A DNA stretch of 58,232 nt from assembly GCA_029267175.1 (NCBI GenBank), contig JARIDJ010000003.1:1-58232 (forward strand), in the 5' to 3' direction. Positions within the stretch are counted from its first letter, which is position 1; each line of letters begins with the position of its first letter. Positions 7,505 through 20,206 of this stretch are shown piece after piece. This DNA is from Psychrobacter sp. GTDB taxonomy: Bacteria; Pseudomonadota; Gammaproteobacteria; Pseudomonadales; Moraxellaceae. The position numbers and the translations under genes were made by a program. The notes beneath the pieces are model-generated. The model was not told the DNA's origin and did no database searches. It was given only the letters and a program-made list of their open reading frames with translations.

Positions 7505-8839
7505 TCATTTGCTACTATCAAAAATTGGCATATTATCGGTATTAAAAGGTAGCGCCTCATGCGCTTGCTCACGATATTGCGCCATATGCAAACGATCTTT
7601 ACGACAAAAATCACTAATCGCCGGAATAAAACGCTCATCATAAATACGGTGCAAAGAACGCGTCGTCGTCGGAATAAAACCGCGAACCAGCTTATGCTCA
7701 CCTTGTGTGCCTGGATCAAAATACTGCAAACCTTGTTCAATAGCAAACTCAATACCCTGGTAATAGCATAGCTCAAAGTGCAAACTATCATAATCGCTAA
7801 GCGCGCCCCAATAGCGACCGTAGAGCGTTGAGTGCTCACTATCAGGATTATCGTATAAGAATAAACTGCTAGCGATAATCTCGCCCGTATTATCGTAAGC
7901 TAAGGCTAGCATCAGATGCTCTGGCATACTCCTTGCCAGCTTCATAAAAAAGCTCAGTGTTAGATAAGGCTGCTGACCGCGCACCGCATAAGTCATCACA
8001 TAACAATGATAAAAAGCTTGCCAATCGCTATCGGTAATCTGCTCGCCGCATTTGCGCTCACACCTAATATCATGCTCAGCGACTTTGCGGCGCTCAGCGC
8101 GAATAGTCTTGCGTTTTTTGGCTTTTAGGGTCGCTAAAAAGTCCTCAAAATCAGTAAAGAAGTTATGGTTAGTATTTAAGTGCCGGTCTGCGCTTAGCTT
8201 ATGATTTTGCCACAAAAACTGACAGCCTTGGCGCTCAAGTATCGGTAGCGACTGCTTATTCTTTATAGCTTTTTGGGTAGTATCCTTAATCAAAGCGGCA
8301 TGATTATTAGTAATAGCTTTGGCAATCTCTTGAGGCGATGAAGCTGCTATCTTTGCTAACTTAGGCTCAGCGAATAAACAGTGCCAACTAGAAGCACCCA
8401 CTTGCTGAGCAATGTCGTCCACGCCAGCGATAGCCGTTTGTATGATCTCAGTCGTCAAACTCTCGCCTACTGCTAACCACAGGCGTTGACCGCTAATGGG
8501 CGTATAAGGCACGCTAGTAACCAAACGCGGATAATAATCCAGCCCATAATGCGCGTAAGCCTGTGCCCAAGAGTAATCAAAGACAAATTCGCCTTGATGA
8601 TGGCCTTTGACAAAGACTGGCATCACCGCCACAGGCTGCATATTACCTTGATCTGTATTTGTCTCTTCGCTACGGTACACCAATATATAAATAGGCAACC
8701 ACCCTGCGGCCTCGCCGATGGCTCCTGTATCACTCAGCGCTTGCCAAAAAGCAAAAGACATAAAAGGCGTGTCGGGGGTTTGCCAAGCTGCTTGCTTTTG
8801 CCAACTCATATCGCCTACTAGCGCATATTCCAAATTCAT
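7505..8839 (-). CDS. COG3146-type protein (FemAB/GNAT-like acyltransferase fold, PF04339)
   Basis: A 444-residue soluble protein. It resembles the conserved COG3146 family: an N-terminal block with PFMSFAFWQALSDTGAIG, the YAHYGLDYYPRLVTSVPYTP region, a basic KKRKTIRAERRKV segment, and the C-terminal signature LYGRYWGAL...HFELCYYQGIEFAIEQGL then QGEHKLVRGF. The C-terminal half resembles the GNAT fold used by FemAB-type aminoacyl/acyl transferases. The biochemical role is unknown. It starts the minus-strand group with ubiC; the long upstream region probably carries its promoter. Confidence 0.8.
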   Translation of the reverse strand: MNLEYALVGDMSWQKQAAWQTPDTPFMSFAFWQALSDTGAIGEAAGWLPIYILVYRSEETNTDQGNMQPVAVMPVFVKGHHQGEFVFDYSWAQAYAHYGLDYYPRLVTSVPYTPISGQRLWLAVGESLTTEIIQTAIAGVDDIAQQVGASSWHCLFAEPKLAKIAASSPQEIAKAITNNHAALIKDTTQKAIKNKQSLPILERQGCQFLWQNHKLSADRHLNTNHNFFTDFEDFLATLKAKKRKTIRAERRKVAEHDIRCERKCGEQITDSDWQAFYHCYVMTYAVRGQQPYLTLSFFMKLARSMPEHLMLALAYDNTGEIIASSLFLYDNPDSEHSTLYGRYWGALSDYDSLHFELCYYQGIEFAIEQGLQYFDPGTQGEHKLVRGFIPTTTRSLHRIYDERFIPAISDFCRKDRLHMAQYREQAHEALPFNTDNMPIFDSSK

Positions 8840-11696
<2,857 letters not shown>

Positions 11697-12140
11697 TCGG
11701 TATTAGCAAAGAGCGCCTATAAATTAGCACCTTACGCTTATGCGCTCCAACTTTACAAAGCCATTAAAAGGTTGGCGTCTTGTTAATTGACTAATAGTTA
11801 AGCTGAACTATAGTTACGACAGCTACGACTGCTTACGACTACAAATTGTTGCTGCAAGCTTTTAATTTAATGTTGTTATAGCAAAAAAAGCTTGAGTCGC
11901 TGTTGTTCTACGCGGGCTAATGTTAAAATTGTTTACAAGCTATATTACAAGTAGTGCCTGAATCACTCTTTTAACTAGCGAAACGACTTTATTAGAGTGA
12001 ATAAGTTTGAATGACAACTTCACTACCACACAGCTTTGATTACCTAACAGCTATCAGCAATAGCTATTTGTAGCAGTCATGACCTATTATTAATGGCTGC
12101 GAAAAGTATTAATAACAACCAAAAGGAATAATTTAATAAC
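11697..12140. other. Spacer between the two icd genes
   Basis: This 444-base non-coding spacer shows no strong terminator. A GAGCGC/GCGCTC pair (11711-11716 with 11742-11747) has a 25-base loop and no T run. An AAAAGGAATAA ribosome site at 12121-12131 closely matches the one before copy 1, again with long spacing (about 13 bases). The second copy could have its own promoter here, but none was clear. Confidence 0.5.
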
Positions 12141-14360
12141 ATGTCTAAAATTATTTATACCAAAACCGATGAAGCCCCAGCGCTGGCTACCCTATCCTTT
12201 CTACCCATTGTCAAAGCCTTTACCCAAACGGCTGGCATTGAAGTTGAGAGTAGTGATATCTCTGTCGCTGCCCGTGTGCTGGCTGAATTTCCAGATTACT
12301 TAACTGAGGAGCAGCGTGTTCCTGATAATCTAGCAAAGCTTGGCGAATTAACCCAAGATCCAAACGCTAACATTATTAAGCTGCCAAATATCAGTGCCTC
12401 TGTTGGTCAGCTAAAAGCAGCTATCAAGGAGCTACAAGCCAAGGGCTACGCTATACCTGACTTCCCAGATGAGCCAGAGACCGACGAAGAAAAAGAGATT
12501 CGCCGTCGTTATGGCAAGAGCTTAGGAAGTTCAGTCAACCCGGTACTACGTGAAGGTAACTCGGATCGCCGCGCGCCAAAAGCGGTCAAAAACTATGCGC
12601 GCAAACATCCGCACTCTATGGGCGAGTGGAAGCAGTGGTCACAGACCCATGTCTCCCATATGCATGAAGGCGATTTTTATGCTGGTGAGCAATCAATGAC
12701 TTTGGATAAAGCGCGCAGCGTACGTATGGAGCGTATCACTGATGATGGTACGGTTCATGTCTTCAAAGAAGGCATCGCTTTACAAGATAAAGAGATCATT
12801 GATTTGATGTTTATGAGTAAAGAGGCGCTACTTGAGTTTTATGAGCGTGAAATGGAAGATTGCCGCGAAGCCGGTATCTTGTTCTCCTTACACGTAAAAG
12901 CAACGATGATGAAGGTCTCACACCCTATCGTCTTTGGTCACGCGGTCAGAACTTACTATAAAGACGCTTTTCAAAAGCACGGCGCGTTATTTGATGAATT
13001 AGGTATCAATGTCAATAACGGCATGGCGTCACTATATGACAAAATCAAAGAGCTACCAACCTCTCTTCAAGAAGAGATTGAGCGTGATTTGCATGCTTGC
13101 CAAGTGCATCGTCCGCGTCTAGCGATGGTTGACTCTAATAAAGGCATTACTAACTTTCATTCACCAAGTGATGTGATTGTCGATGCCTCTATGCCAGCAA
13201 TGATCCGCTCAGGCGGTAAAATGTGGGGCGCGGATGGCAAGATGTATGACTGTAAAGCGGTGATGCCTGAGTCTACTTTCGCGCGTATTTATCAAGAGAT
13301 GATCAATTTTTGTAAATGGCATGGCAACTTTGATCCAACAACGATGGGGACGGTGCCAAACGTTGGCTTGATGGCACAAAAAGCCGAAGAGTACGGCTCG
13401 CACGACAAAACCTTTGAGGCCGCCGATTCAGGGACTGCTCGTATTGTTGACGAAGACACGGGTGAAGTGTTGATGGAGCAGTATGTTGAAAAAGGTGATA
13501 TCTGGCGTATGTGTCAGGTCAAAGATGAACCGATCCAAGATTGGGTGAAGCTTGCGGTACGCCGCGCTCGTGAATCAGATACTCCAGTGGTCTTTTGGTT
13601 AGACCCGTATCGTCCGCACGAAAACGAGCTGATCAAAAAAGTGAAGATGTATCTAAAAGATCATGATACTGATGGTTTACATATCGAGATTATGTCGCAA
13701 GTCCGTGCTATGCGTTATACCTTAGAGCGCGTCGCTCGTGGTCTTGACACCATCTCAGCTACTGGTAATATTCTACGCGATTATCTAACGGACTTGTTCC
13801 CAATCTTAGAGCTTGGCACCAGTGCCAAGATGCTATCTGTCGTGCCACTGATGAAAGGTGGCGGCTTGTTTGAAACGGGCGCTGGCGGTTCTGCACCTAA
13901 GCACGTACAGCAGCTAGTCGAAGAGAACCATCTACGCTGGGATTCATTAGGCGAGTTCTTGGCCTTGACCGAATCTTTAGAGCATCTAGCAAAGAGCGAT
14001 GACAATGCCAAAGCGCAAGTATTGGCAGACTCGTTAGATAAAGCGACTGAAAAGCTGCTATTAAACGACAAGTCGCCATCGCGCAAAACGGGCGAGCTTG
14101 ATAACCGTGGTAGCCATTTTTATCTAGCAATGTACTGGGCCGAGGAGCTTGCCAATCAGGACAAAGACGCGGAGCTCAAAGCGAAATTTGCTCCACTAGC
14201 CGAGACTCTGGCTAACAATGAGCAAGCTATCGTCCAAGAGATGAATGACGCTCAAGGTAAAGGGATCGATATCAAAGGTTACTATCTAGCGGATGAAAAA
14301 CTAGCGGAAGAGGCCATGCGTCCTAGCAAATTGTTTAACGAAGCAATTGCTTCATTATAA
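12141..14360 (+). CDS. icd: Monomeric NADP-dependent isocitrate dehydrogenase, copy 2
   Basis: A 739-residue paralogue of the preceding gene with the same domain layout. It keeps the catalytic motifs: [52 protein letters not shown] and [15 protein letters not shown]. By eye roughly two thirds of residues match copy 1, with near-identity in the C-terminal active-site blocks and strong divergence around [30 protein letters not shown] and residues 170-220. Synonymous sites differ widely, so the duplication is old or one copy came from another lineage. Both copies appear functional. A perfect hairpin terminator follows. The reason for two copies, for example temperature or carbon-source specialisation, is inference. 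Confidence 0.95.
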   Translation: MSKIIYTKTDEAPALATLSFLPIVKAFTQTAGIEVESSDISVAARVLAEFPDYLTEEQRVPDNLAKLGELTQDPNANIIKLPNISASVGQLKAAIKELQAKGYAIPDFPDEPETDEEKEIRRRYGKSLGSSVNPVLREGNSDRRAPKAVKNYARKHPHSMGEWKQWSQTHVSHMHEGDFYAGEQSMTLDKARSVRMERITDDGTVHVFKEGIALQDKEIIDLMFMSKEALLEFYEREMEDCREAGILFSLHVKATMMKVSHPIVFGHAVRTYYKDAFQKHGALFDELGINVNNGMASLYDKIKELPTSLQEEIERDLHACQVHRPRLAMVDSNKGITNFHSPSDVIVDASMPAMIRSGGKMWGADGKMYDCKAVMPESTFARIYQEMINFCKWHGNFDPTTMGTVPNVGLMAQKAEEYGSHDKTFEAADSGTARIVDEDTGEVLMEQYVEKGDIWRMCQVKDEPIQDWVKLAVRRARESDTPVVFWLDPYRPHENELIKKVKMYLKDHDTDGLHIEIMSQVRAMRYTLERVARGLDTISATGNILRDYLTDLFPILELGTSAKMLSVVPLMKGGGLFETGAGGSAPKHVQQLVEENHLRWDSLGEFLALTESLEHLAKSDDNAKAQVLADSLDKATEKLLLNDKSPSRKTGELDNRGSHFYLAMYWAEELANQDKDAELKAKFAPLAETLANNEQAIVQEMNDAQGKGIDIKGYYLADEKLAEEAMRPSKLFNEAIASL

Positions 14361-14401
14361 TAAAATGCTCCTAGCTTTTTGAGCTTTAGTAAGTTATTAA
14401 T

Positions 14402-14438
14402 AAATCCCTTAATGGTCTATGACGATTAAGGGATTTTT
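14402..14438 (+). terminator. Rho-independent terminator after the second icd gene
   Basis: A perfect 12-bp stem (AAATCCCTTAAT with ATTAAGGGATTT) ends in five T. It closes the tandem icd block. Confidence 0.9.
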
Positions 14439-14514
14439 CATTGGCAGGGCTTTTTTATTAGTAAGGATATTTTATTGGCATGGATTTTTATTGACTTAGC
14501 ATAAGAGGCTTATT

Positions 14515-15042
14515 GTGCAAAAAAGATTATTTACGGCTAGACGGATTCTTCTTATTTTTATTGTCATTGCGGTTTTATGGTATTCGCTCGCTAGTTTTTT
14601 ACCAGACAATGCCTGGCGCTCTAGATTTATTATCGGTTTTAGCTTTTTATTTTGCGGCGTATTTATGTGGTCACTGTTTAGCACCTTGCAGCGCATCTAT
14701 GGAGATTATGGTAATTTGTGGAAAGAGCTGGGTTTGACAACGCTCAATGTGACTTTATTTTTACTCACCTTTTCAGCCATTTATCATAAGATTGGTATTG
14801 TCGATACGACAGGCGGCGGTGATGCCATTACCTATGATTTTTGGACTTGCTGTTATTATTCTATTATCACTTTTACCTCTACAGGCTATGGAGATTTTCG
14901 GCCTCAAGGTATTGGACGAGTGCTAGCAAGCTTGCTGGCATTGATTGGTTATTTAGTCTTAGGTTTGATGGCTTCAACTAGCTTGTCAGTGGTGCAGTGG
15001 ACCGCTAAAGGTAGCGGGAATCACCGTGGAGATCCTAGCTAA
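14515..15042 (+). CDS. Potassium channel family protein (pore-loop ion channel)
   Basis: A 175-residue membrane protein. The selectivity filter TSTGYGDF (TGYGD at residues 123-127) sits between two hydrophobic helices (about 74-92 and 134-158). Two further hydrophobic segments precede them (about 11-29 and 38-58). No RCK/TrkA or cyclic-nucleotide domain is attached. The start is GTG with AAGAGG seven bases upstream. The protein should form a tetrameric K+-selective pore in the inner membrane. Its gating signal is not visible. A weak GCCAAAAA/TTTTTGGC pair follows the gene. Confidence 0.88.
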   Translation: MQKRLFTARRILLIFIVIAVLWYSLASFLPDNAWRSRFIIGFSFLFCGVFMWSLFSTLQRIYGDYGNLWKELGLTTLNVTLFLLTFSAIYHKIGIVDTTGGGDAITYDFWTCCYYSIITFTSTGYGDFRPQGIGRVLASLLALIGYLVLGLMASTSLSVVQWTAKGSGNHRGDPS

Positions 15043-15141
15043 ATGAGCCAAAAAAATATTCTATTATAGGTTTTAGCTTTAATCATTTTTGGCGTTTTCT
15101 ATCAAAATCCTCGGTATCTTATTATTTAGGAAAATCTTTTT

Positions 15142-15765
15142 ATGACCACCTCAAGCCTTATATTATTTAACAAACCTTATGGCGTACAAAGCCAGTTTCG
15201 TGACGATAGTAATAACGATCACACCACGCTATCAGAGTATTTCACGGATAAATCCTTACGCATTGCGGGTCGATTGGACGCCACCTCAGAGGGTTTACTG
15301 ATTTTAACCAGTGATGGCCGCGTCAATAAAGCCATTACGCAGCCGCCAAACCTCAAGACCTTTGCTAATAATAAGCACAAGCAAGGCAAGATTTATCTAG
15401 TACAAGTTGAGGGAGAAGCAACTCAAGCTCAGATGGATGAGCTATCAAAAGGCGTAATGTTAAAGGATGGCTTAACCTTACCTGCCGCAGCAGTGATAGT
15501 GACACAAGAGGAGCTGCCTATCACGCTTTGGCAGCGGGATCCGCCCATCCGCGAGCGCAAAAACGTACCAACCTCATGGCTGATGCTTACTATTTATGAG
15601 GGCAAAAACCGCCAAGTTAGGCGTATGACCGCCCATGTTGGTCTACCCTGCCTGCGTCTAATTCGCTGGTCGGTAGCCGGTTTTGATTTAGGGTCATTAG
15701 CTGTCGGTGAGTTTGTACGCATTCATCTAAATGCTGAGCGCTGTCAGCAGCTAGGTATCAGCTAG
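15142..15765 (+). CDS. rluE: 23S rRNA pseudouridine(2457) synthase-like, RluE
   Basis: A 207-residue RsuA/RluB/E/F-type pseudouridine synthase without an S4 domain, as is typical of RluE. The N-terminal LILFNKPYGVQSQF, the catalytic GRLDATSEGLLIL (D46), the RERKNVPTSWLML segment and EGKNRQVRRMTAHVGLPCLRLIR all match RluE, which modifies U2457 in the peptidyl-transferase region. An inverted repeat AGCAGCTAG/CTAGCTGCT (15746-15754 with 15776-15784) spans the stop codon. It appears to be a single-gene unit. Confidence 0.92.
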   Translation: MTTSSLILFNKPYGVQSQFRDDSNNDHTTLSEYFTDKSLRIAGRLDATSEGLLILTSDGRVNKAITQPPNLKTFANNKHKQGKIYLVQVEGEATQAQMDELSKGVMLKDGLTLPAAAVIVTQEELPITLWQRDPPIRERKNVPTSWLMLTIYEGKNRQVRRMTAHVGLPCLRLIRWSVAGFDLGSLAVGEFVRIHLNAERCQQLGIS

Positions 15766-15947
15766 ATATTATCAACTAGCTGCTAAGCTTGCTGTTAGCC
15801 TTTATGGCTGTCCGCTAAAGCCTTGTTATATTTAATAATCTCCATCTCGAACTCTATGGCTTTATCTGCTAGTATCTAACTACTATTTTATTCATGCTGT
15901 TGTTTGCCGCCACGTTACGATTACGCCTGCTTATGTTAAGGACCATT

Positions 15948-16808
15948 ATGACCTGCTCATCACGATTTACCGCGCTCACCATCAGTATTATGACTGTTTT
16001 TGCGCTAAGTGCCTGTCAGCCCAAGGCAGATAATAAGTCGGATGATAACGAAACTGTGACGGAGCCAACCGCTACTCAGAGCGTAGCACAGACGCCAGTT
16101 AGTGAGGCTAATATTGATGAGGAAGCCATTACAGATAACGCCAATAACACTAGTGTCGATATGGTCAGACTGACAGAGGACTATACCAAAGCCATGAGCA
16201 GAATGAATGATGAGATCATGATAGGAATGAGCTACAACGATACCGATACCGCTTTTGCCAAAAGCATGCTCGGTCTGTATCGCGGCGCTATAAGCATGGC
16301 AGAGCTACAGCTCAAATATGGCACCGATCAACAAATGCGCCAGTTAGCTCAGCGAATCATTGACTCTCAATCTGAGAAGATTGGCGTTATGAATAAGTGG
16401 CTTGCCAGTCATCCTGATATTGCCAACCCTAAGCCTAATACTGAGGCTATGCAGCAAGGCTACGCAGATATTGTGGGTTCTATGAATTATAGAATGAGAC
16501 TAGGTATCAATGCAGCTACTGCCGATCTAGCTTTTGCACGTGCTATGTTGCCTCATCAGCTAGCTACAGTGGCCATAGCTAAAGAGCAGCTTAGATACGG
16601 TACTGATGTCGAGATGCGCCGAGCAGCAGTACAGCTAACCAAAGAGCAGCCATCAATTATTGCGCCCCTACAAGCTTGGTTAGAGAAAAATGATAGCACT
16701 CCTGTTAACATTGATTTTGAGCAAGAAAACGCTGAAGAAGATAGCCTTGCAGAAGAAAATTTGGAATTAGCAGAGGACATTGACAGTGAAACTAAAGCAA
16801 CAAATTAA
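15948..16808 (+). CDS. Predicted lipoprotein with two DUF305 repeats
   Basis: A protein of 286 residues from the preferred ATG, which has AAGGA five bases upstream; an in-frame ATG 54 bases earlier would extend it. A signal peptide ends at a lipobox-like ALSAC, so it is probably an envelope lipoprotein. After an acidic linker, two DUF305-like (ferritin-like helical) units follow, each with an FA-A-M-L segment and a KYGTD/RYGTD element. The usual metal-ligand HHQ of DUF305 is replaced by LYR in the first unit (MLGLYRGAISMAE) and reduced to PHQL in the second. The C-terminus is an acidic tail. Function unknown; some DUF305 proteins are linked to copper or metal handling. Confidence 0.78.
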   Translation: MTCSSRFTALTISIMTVFALSACQPKADNKSDDNETVTEPTATQSVAQTPVSEANIDEEAITDNANNTSVDMVRLTEDYTKAMSRMNDEIMIGMSYNDTDTAFAKSMLGLYRGAISMAELQLKYGTDQQMRQLAQRIIDSQSEKIGVMNKWLASHPDIANPKPNTEAMQQGYADIVGSMNYRMRLGINAATADLAFARAMLPHQLATVAIAKEQLRYGTDVEMRRAAVQLTKEQPSIIAPLQAWLEKNDSTPVNIDFEQENAEEDSLAEENLELAEDIDSETKATN

Positions 16809-16880
16809 CTTCTTAAGCTAATAGATATAAGAATATAGATACTCTAAGAGCTAAGCTTTAACAAAATCAATTTATAAAAA

Positions 16881-16916
16881 TAAGACTTTTACTTTTATAA
16901 AAAAGTAAAAGTCTTA
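16881..16916. terminator. Perfect 16-bp hairpin between convergent genes
   Basis: Positions 16881-16896 pair perfectly with 16901-16916 around a four-base loop. Reading the minus strand, a T-rich run follows, so it should terminate the M61 peptidase gene and may also stop plus-strand transcripts. Confidence 0.85.
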
Positions 16917-16931
16917 TTGGTTATTGAAACT

Positions 16932-18962
16932 TTATACTGTCATAAACTCAAGCCATTGTTGCCATGCCTCAGACTTTGCTGGCTCGCAAGCTTGCTGGTC
17001 CGCCTCTTTTATATTAACTAGAGTTAAGCTTATTTTGTGCGGAAATAGCTTTGGTTGCTCAGCGCTTGTTAATTGATTAGCGTCGTCTGTTTTTGGTAAG
17101 ACGTTAATAGTCATCAGCTCATCACGGCGGAATAAATGACAGCTCACCGCTTGCTCTAGCGGACTAAAAGCGGCTAATTGCTTGCTAGTCGCTTTGATAC
17201 CATCAATAGCAACGATAATGTCATTGGCTGAGATACCCGACTCTGCCGCTAAGCTGCCACGCTGGACTCGATTGACCTTAAGACCAGTTGCCGTCTCACT
17301 ACAGCGCATGCCCCAAGGTATATTTTTATCAGCCGTTTCTATCTCATTCTCATGCCAGCGAATTCCGTTAGCATCGAGCAGCTCTTTGATAGGTAGCTCG
17401 TCTACTCCATTGACATAGCGGCTCTCAAAATCATCCCACTGATCTTTTGGCATAAACTCACTAATTAGCGCACCCATATCAGCGCTACTGATACCGATAC
17501 GCTTATTATTGTTTTGCTTAGCCTTAATATAAAAAGCTTTTATCACATCAAATAGACGATAGCGACCCTCGCTACTTGCCAATAAACTAAGATCTAAACA
17601 TAACGCCACTAAAGCGCCTTTGTTGTAGTAGCTAATACCAGCATTGCCAGTGTTTTCATCGCTACGATAGAGCTTGATCCAAGCATCAAAGCTTGACTCA
17701 GCAACGCTTTGATAAGTGCGACCATCGGTTTGATAATAGCGATTAATCTGCTCAGCTAATAGCTTAAGATAACTTGGCTTATCGATAACGCCTGAGGCTT
17801 GTAGCATAAAATCATCAATGTAAGAGGTAAAACCCTCAAACACCCAAAGCAGCGGCGTAAAGGCTTCGCGGCGCAGATCCACCTCTAGCATTACATCAGG
17901 ACGCACGGTTTTGACCCACCAAGCATGAAAATACTCATGACTGCACAGACCCAAAAATCGCTGATAATCGCTGCTAGGTAATACAGGCTCATTATAGCTT
18001 GGCAAATCACTACGCGGGGTAATGAGACTGGTAGAATTGATATGCTCAAGGCCGCCATAATCTTGAGTGCTAGCATAAGTCATAAAGGTATAATCGCTAA
18101 AGGGTGCATCGCCTAACCAGTCTAGATAAGTCTGACAAATCTGCGTCAAATCTTGCTGCAAGCGTTCCATATTGGCATTATGTCGACCTGAAAGATAAAA
18201 GCTGTGCGGCAAGGTTTGGTGCTTATTATCTTGAATAATAAAGTCAAAGCATTGCTGCTCGGCAATCTCAAAAGGATGATCAATCAGCTCATAATAGTTA
18301 TCGGCTTGCAAACCATAACCATGATGATTGTCTAGCAATAAATGGCTAGCTTTGAGGCCGCAAGCTAATATCACTTGGTTTTGAGACGAGCCATCATCAA
18401 TGTCGGTAACACTATCACTTTGAGCAAGGTTATGATTACTGTGACTAGCACTACTATTCGAGTTTTCCATAAAGCTAGACGGTACTAATAGACTAACTTG
18501 CACAGGCGATTTTTCTTGCCCTGAAACCGCAAGCGTAAGCGAGGTAAAATTACCATAAAGGCGCTGCTGATCAATGTAAGCGCTGCGCACCGACAAATCA
18601 TAGCAATACACCTCATATATCACTTTTAGCGTCTGCCCTGCTTTGAACTCTGGCAGCTGCCAGCTATGCTTATCTATTTTTTGCGCGCGATAAGACTTAT
18701 TATCATTATGCTCTACTATTTGATAGTGAACGGCAGTGATATTACGCGCAAATTCTCGCATCAAATAACTACCAGGAATCCACGCTGGCAACCATAATTC
18801 AGCGTTATCTTTATGGGCGGTAAAAGTCATTGTCACATCGACTAAATGCTCGTTAAAACGCTCAAAGTCTAAGCAATAGCTGATAGCCGTGGTTTTATAA
18901 GTCTGAGGCGCTTTATTATTGTTGCTGATAGCAGGGGCGTGATTAGAAAAAGTTGTTGTCAT
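16932..18962 (-). CDS. M61-family (glycyl aminopeptidase-like) metallopeptidase with PDZ domain
   Basis: A 676-residue protein with the M61 architecture. The N-terminal beta domain carries WIPGSYLMREFARNI. The catalytic domain has the zinc motif HEYFH at residues 342-346 followed by WWVKTVRP, plus FEGFTSYIDD (third zinc ligand glutamate). A C-terminal PDZ segment includes GISANDIIVAIDG. No signal peptide is evident, so a cytoplasmic location is likely. A Ser/Asn/Asp-rich insertion at about residues 166-196 interrupts the N-terminal domain. Family members cleave N-terminal glycine or alanine, but the substrate here is unknown. It diverges from slyD across a 349-base spacer. Confidence 0.9.
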   Translation of the reverse strand: MTTTFSNHAPAISNNNKAPQTYKTTAISYCLDFERFNEHLVDVTMTFTAHKDNAELWLPAWIPGSYLMREFARNITAVHYQIVEHNDNKSYRAQKIDKHSWQLPEFKAGQTLKVIYEVYCYDLSVRSAYIDQQRLYGNFTSLTLAVSGQEKSPVQVSLLVPSSFMENSNSSASHSNHNLAQSDSVTDIDDGSSQNQVILACGLKASHLLLDNHHGYGLQADNYYELIDHPFEIAEQQCFDFIIQDNKHQTLPHSFYLSGRHNANMERLQQDLTQICQTYLDWLGDAPFSDYTFMTYASTQDYGGLEHINSTSLITPRSDLPSYNEPVLPSSDYQRFLGLCSHEYFHAWWVKTVRPDVMLEVDLRREAFTPLLWVFEGFTSYIDDFMLQASGVIDKPSYLKLLAEQINRYYQTDGRTYQSVAESSFDAWIKLYRSDENTGNAGISYYNKGALVALCLDLSLLASSEGRYRLFDVIKAFYIKAKQNNNKRIGISSADMGALISEFMPKDQWDDFESRYVNGVDELPIKELLDANGIRWHENEIETADKNIPWGMRCSETATGLKVNRVQRGSLAAESGISANDIIVAIDGIKATSKQLAAFSPLEQAVSCHLFRRDELMTINVLPKTDDANQLTSAEQPKLFPHKISLTLVNIKEADQQACEPAKSEAWQQWLEFMTV

Positions 18963-19311
18963 AATTCAAGCTTAAAATGATTATAGTATTTATAACTATG
19001 GTAGAAGTCCTCAGCCAAAAACGCAACGGCTAAACCGTTAATGGTAAGGCTGATCACCCTTACAATAATGCTGTAAAAATTTTAGCCTTGCCGTTTTAAT
19101 ATTAAAAAGTAAAATTAATAGATGATAAATCTGTTTTTTTATCGTTTTTACCTTGAAAGTTAACTAAATCATCTCAATTAAAGAGGCTAACTGCTACAGT
19201 TACTCTAATAAACTGACGATAATTGATTATTGATACGGCTCTTTAGCTGATCGACCTTTTTAGGTTTATTACCATTTATTTTTTATAACTATATTCAATT
19301 TAGGATAATTT
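18963..19311. other. Spacer between the divergent M61 peptidase gene and slyD
   Basis: No gene is seen. Promoters for both directions should lie here. Two small stems stand side by side: AACGG/CCGTT (19025-19039) and GTAAGG/CCTTAC (about 19044-19061). AGGAT just before the slyD ATG is its ribosome site. Confidence 0.45.
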
Positions 19312-19797
19312 ATGACTACTATCGCAAAAGATACCGCTGTCAAATTCAACTATACGCTAAAAGATGACGAAGGCAACATTCTTGATCAGTCTCCAGAAGG
19401 TCAACCGCTAGCTTATTTACATGGCCACAGCAACATCATTCCAGGTCTTGAGCAGCAGCTAGAAGGCAAATCTGCTGGCGAAACTGTCAATGCAGTGGTT
19501 GAGCCTGCTGATGGCTACGGCGAATATCAGGAGCAAGCGGTACAAAAAGTACCTCGCGATAACTTCCAAGGAGTTGATGACATTCAGCCTGGTATGCAGT
19601 TTCAGTCAGAAGCTGGTGGTCAAGTCATGCTAGTAACGGTCACGGACGTTAATGATCAAGAAGTTACTGTTGACGCAAACCATCCTCTAGCAGGCAAGCG
19701 TTTGACTTTTGATGTAGAGATTCAAGAAGTACGCGCCGCTACTGAAGACGAGTTAAACCATGGTCATGTCCATGGCGCAGGCGGTGTTGAGCACTAA
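19312..19797 (+). CDS. slyD: FKBP-type peptidyl-prolyl isomerase, SlyD-like
   Basis: A 161-residue cytoplasmic FKBP-family isomerase and chaperone. It has the SlyD order: an FKBP half with GNILDQSPEGQPLAYLHGHSNIIPGLE, the insert-in-flap domain (VVEPADGYGEYQEQAVQKVPRDNF...), then the returning FKBP strand with NHPLAGKRLTFDVEI. The C-terminal tail has only a few histidines (HGHVHGAGGVEH), much shorter than the metal-binding tail of E. coli SlyD, so nickel delivery is less certain than prolyl isomerase activity. Confidence 0.93.
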   Translation: MTTIAKDTAVKFNYTLKDDEGNILDQSPEGQPLAYLHGHSNIIPGLEQQLEGKSAGETVNAVVEPADGYGEYQEQAVQKVPRDNFQGVDDIQPGMQFQSEAGGQVMLVTVTDVNDQEVTVDANHPLAGKRLTFDVEIQEVRAATEDELNHGHVHGAGGVEH

Positions 19798-19819
19798 TCT
19801 GCTCTGATATTTTTTTAGC

Positions 19820-19843
19820 TTAGTTTATAAGCTTATAAACTAA
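19820..19843. repeat. 24-bp perfect palindrome after slyD
   Basis: Positions 19820-19843 read the same on both strands, centred on AAGCTT. The palindrome is immediately followed by the slyD terminator hairpin, so the 3' end of the transcript carries two stems in tandem. Confidence 0.75.
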
Positions 19844-19881
19844 AAGAGTCAGTAGTTATTACGCTATTGGCTCTTTTTTTA
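19842..19881 (+). terminator. Rho-independent terminator after slyD
   Basis: A 14-bp stem with two G-T pairs (19842-19855 with 19864-19877) ends in a run of seven T. Confidence 0.85.
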
Positions 19882-19906
19882 TAGGGTTTTACTACCCCTT
19901 TAGACG

Positions 19907-19940
19907 TAAAAAAACCGCATAGTGACGAGCACTATACGGT
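19907..19940 (-). terminator. Probable minus-strand terminator downstream of prc
   Basis: ACCGCATAGTG (19914-19924) pairs with CACTATACGGT (19930-19940) around ACGAG. On the minus strand the stem is followed by seven T. It lies about 270 bases after the prc stop, which would give that transcript a long 3' tail. Confidence 0.65.
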
Positions 19941-20206
19941 CTTTATTACTTAACATCCTTGTTAATATAACGCCATACCTAATCCCGAGGTACGTTGCTA
20001 TTTAGGCTTATAGCCCTCTCTTCCTTGAGCAGCAATCCATCCCTGACGCAATCTACAAACCATCTATCTTAGAACACCAATCCCTAGTGTAAATAAACAG
20101 TATCAATAAACTGTGCAGTGAGACTATAATCGCAGATTGCTCATCACTAAGTAAGAGGCCTAAGCGTCAATACGTGTAAGCATATGCTTACACGCTATAA
20201 TTATTC

